Assembly (NCBI RefSeq): GCF_033568475.1
Contig: NC_133123.1
Location: 3,472,001 to 3,536,000, forward strand
Direction of reading: 5' to 3'
Length of the DNA: 64,000 nt
Origin: Henckelia pumila
Lineage: Eukaryota; Streptophyta; Magnoliopsida; Lamiales; Gesneriaceae
A model generated the notes under the pieces. The model did not search any database and was not told the origin of the DNA. It saw only the letters and a list, made by a program, of their open reading frames with translations. Shown here piece after piece: positions 56,207 to 64,000 of this stretch (position 1 is its first letter; each line of letters begins with the position of its first letter). The translations under genes were made by a program, and so were the position numbers.

Positions 56207-59200
56207 TTACCTAATAATTCCAAGAAAAGGGTGTACAAAAATTCTTGGGGAACAGCATGATTGGGAGAAGCAGAGCATCAAGATAAAGTTTTTTGTAATT
56301 GAATAAATATAGCTTCAAATTACAGGGAAAGCAAAGGACACACTTGCACAAATAGAGTGGAGGAGAGCAATGCTGTGTCCCTGAAACAGTTCTCCTTTCA
56401 CTCTCTTCGGCAAACTTCCTTGGAGGAAGGACTTGACATGGACTTTCTATCAGTCCAGCCATCAATGCTCTACCACAAGAAGACTCGTAAACCTGCAAAT
56501 TCTTAAGAATTATCGACGAACTTGATGCAATCCCTGAAAACAACTTTTGAACAAAACTACACAAAAACTAGATGATTTCATATTTTCATGAAGGTTTAGC
56601 TTCTTCAATAATATGTCCAAGCCTATTAACATTTGCGAGTACTAAAGTCATGCAACAGGCAATATTTCCTCTTCTAACATGAGTATTGACTAGTACAAAT
56701 ATACAGGATCCAAAAACTTCCTGCTTTTGGAGCCCAAGTATGTTTGAACCTTTTTTTTTTTTTTGAACCTTGTGAGCACTCAACATCACACTTATGTAAA
56801 TTCAACAAAATGTAACATTCGATTCACCTCGCAACTTTCCAGGCCACATGGACGACCGACAGCCGCAGGTAAATCACCAGGAAAGTAGCACCGATTTACA
56901 GTTGCCCACTTTGTTGTATTATTGTTATCCTCCCACATTGACTGCAGAAAAGAAACAATATTCATTACGCAAGAACCATAAGATACTTAGCCAAGCCCTT
57001 TTTTCACCTCAGAGCAACAAAAGTAACTGAAATAAGTTTCTAGAAAAAATATTAAACATTCAGATCTGCTTGAGTCAAAGTAGTTCAGTGATGGTCACAA
57101 CAAAGTACAAGCATTCTAATTCAAATCAGGAAACATATTAGAACGCAAACTGTGAACATATGATTGATCGAGTTTGAAATGATGAAACAGCATGATCACG
57201 ATCCAGACAAATATTGATTAGGAAGTAGAAACAACAATAAAACCAATCCCATGTGTCATTGCAGAACAGATTGCCCACCTGAAGCCTCGAAGGTACAAGT
57301 TTTTCATTGTCAAACCGAACTAGGACATGATCCATAGCTTTATAAACATGTCCATTGATGCAGCATGATGAGTAATAGGTTTTCTCATCCAAAATTTGAA
57401 GTGGGTCGCCAACCCAATTGACAGCATGTAAACGAGACCTATCCTGGTTTATAACCCATGTATCACCAGAAATATTTGCCGAGCTATTAACTAAAACTTC
57501 TTGCTTGTTTAGCTGATTTGAACCCGCCGCTGTAGGATTATTTTGTAGAGATTTCTTTAATGGCTTTGCTTCGGCATTTGGCTGGTCTTGGTTACCATCT
57601 CGAGCATTCACCATCACTTGGAAATTATCCGAGGAATGTGGAGCTATTTCACATTTTAAAGGAGTATTTGGACTTGTTTCAACAACTTTTTCTCCACAAG
57701 TTTTTTCAGCCACTGAATTTGCAGATAAAACAGAACCAGAACCAGAAGTTTTCATAACATTATTAGGGTCATTCCCAGAAGATATTTTATTGTCAGTCCT
57801 ACCCACAGTCGAGCTAACATCGTTCTTTTGAGTTCCTCTTGAATCTTCTCTTGTTGTTCCAGAAATTTGAGAGTCATAGCTATTCACCTCAACTTCAGTA
57901 AAAACAATTTGCATTGAAATGCTTCCATTAACAGCAACATTTGGAGGGCCACCCTTCACAGCGCCTGAAGCACCAATTGTTTGGCTCAAATTGGATGGAC
58001 CAGCTGCTGAATTGGAAGGAGCCTTGGGAGGAGTGGCATTTCTCATGACACGACCATATTTCGGAGGCAGAGCCTTCCCATTGCTCAATGACAAGCACTT
58101 TCCACAATGCCACTCCCCTCTTGGAACCCCCTTTAGATTGGTTGTCTGAAGGCATTTTAAGTGATGACCTTTTTCACAACCATCGCAAATAAGTACACTG
58201 TCTATTTCTGTTATGGTAGACGTGCACAACTGACAAGTTAATGCTTTATTCATATAGTCCCTAGAAGGTGGAATCCAAGTCGGCCGTTCAGAGCCCTGTA
58301 GTAGTAATATTTTTTGAACAATCTTACTGATTTCAGCATGAGTATTTCCCATATGAGGAGCGTGGACATTGTTAGTGCCTCGTGAAAGGGGACCAGCTGT
58401 CGCCTGAGCAACTGTCACAACCCTTGTTTGAGGAACCGCTCCAGATTTAATATCAGCAGCTCCCTCAACTTTCAGGGACATATTAACTGGTCCCTTATTA
58501 TCTCCAATTTTGGCAGATAAAACAGACTGAGCTTGTACTGACCAAGCCGGAGTCCTCGCAGTTGCATTAGACGACAAATTTGCTGCACGATAAAAGAAAC
58601 ATGATAGTTGATTATCAGTCAAGGGGTTGAAGAAATATAAGATGGTAGTGGCACGCTTTAAGAACCTCGTAAAAGGAAGTGGTACATAAAAAATAGCATT
58701 CTAGAAAACAATATCACTTAAATTCCAATTCAATAGTTTTCTACCCAGCCAATTATGCCACTTTTATCCGTAAGACATCGAAAGTTCCCCGAGGCAAATT
58801 TTATATAGCTAGAGCAAGGACCTCAAGCTCCAACGAATATGCATGCAGCAAAGTAACACAAGTTATTGCGCAAGTGAAACTAAAGATAAATTTGGCCACC
58901 CAAGATGCTCATGGAATGATTAAGGAAGAGATTCCCTGCTACCATTAATAATAAAATGACAAGCATCTGTGATACCTGGAACTTGTGAAACATGTGTAGA
59001 ACCATTTGATCTACCATCTGACCTAGGATTGGATCTGTCAACTCTTGGCAATGCTGTCGAACCCAAATGGCTAGAGGGCAACGCACTGGAACCCATTGGT
59101 CTTATCTCACTGGTAGGAAGCTGGTACGGCAAAGATGTAGAAGTTGCAGCAGTACCATAAGTCAAAGGTGTAGTAGACTGGATTCCAGATAACATTGTCA

Positions 59201-61585
59201 TGTGACTTGATTTATCTAACTGAGACGTTCGAGCGGGATGCAATGCAGAACGATTTTCAACTGACTGACCAGAGTTCCCAGGCAGATTCTGTGATGAATG
59301 CGGCATAGATGGCAGAGAAAAATCTTCTGCTTTTTCCATCTAAAGGAAAGATAGAAAAATATTAGCATATAGCTACCAACATAAACCATAAATTACAAAT
59401 AAATATCGTTATCAAAGCACTGAATGCCCAACAACCAAACTTGAGTCCTAACTCCAATGACAGGGTTGTCCAAGAGAAAAGCCGAACATCAATAAATTAT
59501 TTCCACGGCTAATACTTACCACTCGATCAAAAGTATACAAAAGATAAAATAACGAGGCACAAAAGCAAAGAACTGAACATAGTTTAGGTACCAAAGAAAA
59601 ACTATAGTGTGAATATATGAAAATTAATCATAAGAAACTTTGGTCCAGTACAATTAAGAGCGCTAACACAACATTAGAATAAATACAAGAACAAACCAAC
59701 ACCAAATGCTAGTCCTCTTTTTTTCAATTGCCAGCCTATTTCACAAGCAAATCTGTTGGCATTATTTAAACTATACGCATAACAAACAGAGGGCAAGTCA
59801 ATACATTTCAAGATAGAGTTGGTGTGGGTAATAACAAGATCCACGCAAGATCCTCTCGCATCGGATCTTGGTCGTCTTTTGGGAAAGAAGGGGAGAATTC
59901 TGTGGACAGCAGCATTCGATCGTCTACTTGGATAGGGAACCGCTTAAAGTTTAGAAACTCCTCGATATCGGATTTGAGGGACTGGAAGTTTATTTGTTGT
60001 TGATGGAATAGGGCTTTTGTTTACCCTTTTGTCTGCGGCGGACTCTTTCTATATTAATATATCAACGTTGCTTATTTAAAAAATAGCATTTATCTAGGAT
60101 AATTAAAGCACGTGTTACTTCAAGTCAGTTTTAGTAGAACATTTATTTAATAAAGTGACATTTCGTTAAACAGCCAACTGCCTAGAATTGCTCTTTTTGC
60201 TTACATCAAAATGGCAATTTAACCCTCAAAAGTTCCGTAAATTTATCGGGCATCACCTTGGTAAACAGTATAAATATAAAGTTCGAATTTTGGAAAAATA
60301 AGCTACATAATAAATCACAAAATAAGGATTAACTTGCAAGGATGAATTCCATAAATATCATAGTAAAATAGTGCACAAGACCAAAAGCATTTTATGCACT
60401 TAACAACCTTCTTCAACAAGAGTATAATGTCGAAGCATAGAAGGTATGTTCACTTTTAATTGATTATCAACTTTTCTCAATGCACATGTCATAGAACTGC
60501 AAAGAGACCAAGGTACCCTGCCATGGTTATTCCAAAATTGGAGTAAATATGTGAAATCGCACATTCTGCTACGTGGTGAACTTCTAATTCGCTCAAACAT
60601 CTAGTAGAGAACACATGCTGGAATCTGGACTGTAAAGTAGTCCAGACACTTCACAAAAAGCAGTAACGCAGAGTAATACTAATTAAACTGAAAGGAAGTA
60701 GTTTCAACATCCCTAGCATGTCTACAACATGTGATTCCATTTTCACACCTATCCCATATAACGGATATCTTTATGCATTCAGGCGCCACTTGAATAAGAT
60801 ACTGAATTTTGAAACCAGTAGCCTATTAAAAAAAATCCAAAATGTTGAGAGCGCGACTAATGAACCAAAAGGATTCAGGGCTGTTGTATTGAATTGGTTT
60901 CGTTCACTTGATGAGTTAATGGCGTCGACATCTTCAGGTAAGTCATATATCATTCTATAACAGATATTTAACAAAATTAACAGGTGTAATCAAACTAAGA
61001 TCGACACGGAATTGATACAAGCAAAAAATCAATACCAGCGGAATGAAAAAACGAAAGAATTAGTTCGAAAGAGAGCTTCACATCCAAATAACATACACAA
61101 CTCGAACTTGTTGTCGACCGAATAAAGCAAGGTTATCATATTAGGATGAATTAAACAGGAATTAATAAGTAAACCTTTCTTTTTGAGATCAACAACTTCT
61201 CAGCAATAGATATTTTGGGAGGGCGAAACCCTAGCCTCTGCTCTTTCAACTTATTAAGCCCCAAATCCTCGATCAAGCCACCAAAAGCGTCCCTGGGGAA
61301 CACATCCTTGGGGGCAAAACCTTGGCAAATCTTCACCAGAGTGTCACGTGCGTCAGCCATCAACTCCTTCTCAGCCTCAGTTGGGCCCTTCCCTCCCCTC
61401 ATCTTCCCCATTGCAGCCAACACCAACACCATCTCCGCCACCTTCTTCACACCCTCGACCACAACGCCGCCTCCTTCCTTAACTCTCTTAGGAGGCGAGC
61501 CTTCCCCATCCTCCACCGCCAGCCTCTTGTCACCGACAGCCTCCGATCTCTTCTCTGGCAACTGAATCTCCTCCAGAGGTTCCAT
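56207..61585 (-). CDS. PHD-finger protein (putative histone reader)
   Basis: A nuclear regulatory protein with a single PHD zinc finger. Exons on the minus strand: 61175-61585, 58976-59339, 57279-58582, 56828-56941, 56344-56492, and a short last exon ending with the stop at 56207 (phases 0, 1, 0, 0, 2 agree). Roughly 780 aa. The N-terminal exon has a basic KRVKEGGG patch and a conserved block PTEAEKELMADARDTLVKIC. Exon 2 is Ser/Pro-rich. Exon 3 holds the C4HC3 finger: CQLCTSTITEIDSVLICDGC, HHLKCL, GEWHCGKC, then LPPKYGRVMRN. C-terminal exons contain VNWVGDPLQILDEKTYYSSC and YFPGDLPAAVGRPCG. The first intron is long (1.8 kb) and contains a LINE 3' end. The last exon is the least certain: exon 5 may instead read through. 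The ATG at 61585 is the first in frame. Confidence 0.85.
59850..60085 (+). mobile_element. 5'-truncated LINE 3' end in the PHD gene intron
   Basis: GGCTTTTGTTTACCCTTTTG followed by CTATATTAATATATCAACG, TTGCTTATTTAAAAAA is the characteristic 3' untranslated end of plant L1 elements, ending in a short A-rich tail. The upstream limit is approximate. It lies antisense to the PHD gene. Confidence 0.6.
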
Positions 61586-62752
61586 CAAACACCCCAAAGA
61601 GAACGGAACGAGAAAACGCAGGAATCAGCGTGCAGACCTGCAGAGAAGAGAGAGATTCGAAACCATAAAGGGCAGAGAGAACACAAACCCTAGGCATTGG
61701 GAAGAATGGAGGGGGTTAGATTTAGCGGAGAAACTTGAAAATATACCTTTTGGCGGGTAATTGATATGCAAAGCTTTGATTAAATCGCGAGCGAGTGTGT
61801 GTGTGTATGTGTGTGTGATTGGGGTTGGGTGAAACAAACAAACTTGAGCAGGGGAAGAGGTCTGCTGCAACGAGGCGGGGAGAAATATAATTTTTTTTAT
61901 TTATTATATTCTATTATGTTGTTTTTCTTCTGCAATTTTAAATTTATATCCACAATCCCCACGACTTCGTTTTACCTTTTCGCCCTCCGAGTTTCCTTTT
62001 CGCATGATGCCCTTTATCTCAAAATTCAACAGTAATGATAAATAAAAATTATAAAGTACTGCTCCATGCCTGATAATAAATTGAAATATTGTGGGATAAA
62101 ATATAAGATATGTTATAGTATAATGAATAATTTTGTTAAGATCAAAATGAATCGACAATAACGTTTTTTTTATTCAAAATTCGAACGTTCTAGTTTATCT
62201 GGCGTAACGGTTTTAATTTTAGACGCGATTTTTAAATTTTTTGACTCAATTAAAATCGTATTTTGTTAAGTTGAAATGAATAGGACATAAATCGAATTAT
62301 ATTGATCCAGCTCATCTAAATGTAAAAAATTAACCAGAAGATCAAATTCAAATAACCAGTCGATCAAATAGGCAGACAAATATTTTGCTTTATTTTACGA
62401 AGAACAACAAAATAGTGATTGGTCGTAATCCCATATTAGACTTGGTGCCAAATATTTACTTTATAACATTTCTTTTTATAGATATAACAATCTGAATATA
62501 TTTAATTTTCTAAAATCCACAAAAGTATTTATTTGAGGTAATGAATATGTATATCGTCTTGAATCTGTTGACGTCCAGAACAAAGTGTCACCATTAGGAT
62601 GTACAACTACAAGAACCCAAAAAATTTTCGCCTTTTGTTTTTTTTTTTTTTTGGTCTCAAAACATCCAAAAAATATATATATTCATTCTTGTAGCCAACA
62701 GTGTATCTCATAATTTTTAAACCTTTAAAAGGTCATTCAATTATTATAAAAA
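61586..62752. other. Upstream region of the PHD gene, then AT-rich spacer
   Basis: 61795-61822 is a GT/CA-rich microsatellite that lies in the probable 5' leader or promoter of the PHD gene. 61890-62752 is AT-rich with a poly-T run near 62638 and no supported gene. Confidence 0.45.
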
Positions 62753-62967
62753 CTAGCGAAATAGACACACGTGTTGCGTGTGAAAATATGAATAAACGTG
62801 TTGGTTATTCAACTTTTTTTTTAGAAATGTCGATGGTTCAGTAACTGCATTTCACTTTTTGGAAAAGGTGGTGTAGAGGGTAAAATGAGCAAAAAAATTG
62901 GTGTCCTCACATTAGGTGAGAAGAAGCGATTATTATACATATCTCAACTTTAATAAAATAGTAGAGA
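62753..62967 (-). mobile_element. Short nonautonomous Helitron
   Basis: Read on the minus strand: 5' A|TCTCTACTATTTTATTAAAG, and 3' hairpin CACACGCAACACGTGTG, 9 nt (TCTATTTCG), CTAG|T. 215 bp. It has the same terminal style as the element at 7634-7923 and the same A/T insertion context, so it belongs to the same family. No coding. Confidence 0.8.
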
Positions 62968-63123
62968 TAAAATAAAATAATAAAAATGAGGGGATCGTGT
63001 AATTTACACAAATATAGAATATACAACACACACGAAGGGTTGCCAATTTGCCATGGGGGAAACATGTCCCGAGCTACTCTCTTCAGCCCCCATGTTCATC
63101 ATGGAGTCGTGAGTGAGCGGTAA
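62968..63123. other. 3' UTR of the BPI/LBP-family gene
   Basis: Short interval between the Helitron and the stop codon at 63124; no separate feature seen. Confidence 0.4.
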
Positions 63124-64000
63124 CTACATGAGATTCAACTGTTCAGCAGTCCCCACATCGCTGCATATCACGATCCACGAGTCCGTGTAGAGGATTTGGG
63201 TGTCCTGAAGCTCGTAACCATGGAACACAGGTAGCACATACCCTTCACGCAGTTTCAAGTTTATGTAAGGCAAGACAACACTTCTGAGCATGCTGGACAT
63301 AAACGTCTGCGAAGATAGACGGTTCAGGGCTCAGCAGAAGAACATTATTCACAAACAATAATCTCGCGAGACATATTTCAAGAACCACCAGCCACAATGA
63401 CAAAAGGAGAAAAGTGGAACCGCCAATGGTAAAAGAATAACAAAACAGAACGCGAACACGGCTTTGTCTGACCACCTCCGATAGCACTATTTTTTTCACA
63501 CTTTCCTTCAGGTATCCACCGGGTTGTAATAGACTCATAATTGTCGGTGTTCTTATTTTTTCATAGTTAAAGTTGTGACTGCTAAATGGTAACCTAACCA
63601 ATCTAAAGAATTTGATATTTCCAAGCCGATACCTGGATTAGATGCATGTGCAGTTCTCCAATATTGCTCCACTCAAGAGACAGAGAGAAATTATTTAACT
63701 TAATATTTCCACTCACGATGTTTCTTGAAATTTCAGCAACTGCAGAAATATCAATCATCTGTAGGGGGAAAAAACCCATAATATTCAGTATGACACAATA
63801 TCTATGCAAAAATAAGATCCTAGAAATAGTCACAAAGTTTCAACCAGAGTAACTAGATTCATTTGACCTGCTCTCTTGTCTTACCATGGAAATGCATGCG
63901 ACCGGTATCAATTCCTCCGCATCCAAAACATCAATCACCAAATTTAAGGGTACCGTTGCCTTGATATTCTGCTCTCCAACTTTAAGAATAGGCAGCGACG
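63124..64000 (-). CDS. BPI/LBP-family lipid-binding protein, 3' exons (gene cut by window end)
   Basis: Three minus-strand coding exons: 63885-64000 (continues beyond the window), 63633-63758 and 63124-63306, giving the last 140 or so residues. The sequence fits the C-terminal barrel of plant bactericidal/permeability-increasing (BPI/LBP/PLUNC) proteins: LPILKVGEQNIKATVPLNL, VLDAEELIPVACISM, MIDISAVAEI..GNIKLNNFSLSLEW, then SMLRSVVLPYINLKLREGY, PVFHGYELQ and IVICSDVG. Plant members bind bacterial lipopolysaccharide and take part in immune responses, probably in the apoplast. The N-terminal signal peptide and first domain lie outside the window. Confidence 0.85.

Noticed and set aside
60718-60960. 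Open frame in the long PHD gene intron
   Set aside because: No family similarity on either strand and it lies between confident exons of the minus-strand gene.

Overview
The window is plant nuclear DNA, almost certainly from a eudicot. The evidence is spliced genes with GT-AG introns, a chloroplast-targeted trigger factor, a SABATH (IAA) methyltransferase, F-box/FBA genes, very AT-rich spacers, and plant-type LTR, Helitron, Mutator-like and hAT-like repeats. The species cannot be named from the sequence alone.

Layout. 0-3.4 kb: the edge of a Ty3/gypsy-type LTR that landed inside a decayed Ty1/copia element. 3.4-4.4 kb: three decayed copies of a short eIF1A-like gene whose intact relative lies at 24.96-25.23 kb. 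5-9 kb: a repeat district made of a degenerate AT-rich tandem array invaded by a short Helitron and two Mutator-type MITEs. 9.2-18.6 kb: a tandem cluster of three F-box/FBA genes. The middle one is open throughout, the first is frameshifted near its C-terminus, and the third has a mid-gene frameshift. 19.9-23.8 kb: an LTR, an hAT-like MITE with an 8-bp target duplication, a LINE fragment, and a pectinesterase pseudogene split by a solo LTR. 27.3-31.6 kb: a copia element lying between two copies of the 5' flank of the next gene.

31.6-43.7 kb is the gene-dense core: a GrpE co-chaperone (+) with a TRIM in its fourth intron; a small plant-specific protein (-) that is divergent from the chloroplast trigger factor (+) across 347 bp; and CDP-diacylglycerol synthase (-), which converges on the trigger factor. 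48.0-50.3 kb holds an indole-3-acetate O-methyltransferase (-). 56.2-61.6 kb holds a PHD-finger gene (-). The window ends inside the 3' part of a BPI/LBP-family gene (-).

The genes do not form one pathway. They are ordinary housekeeping and regulatory loci (organellar protein folding, phospholipid synthesis, auxin methylation, chromatin reading) with a lineage-specific F-box expansion. No operon-like or clearly new defence or mobile system was found. The most distinctive items are the short eIF1A-like gene with its decayed copies, the F-box cluster in mid-decay, and several repeat insertions with clean boundaries (9-bp, 8-bp, TTA and A/T target signatures). Exon boundaries were placed by hand using reading frame, splice dinucleotides and recalled family sequence; no database search or transcript data was available.
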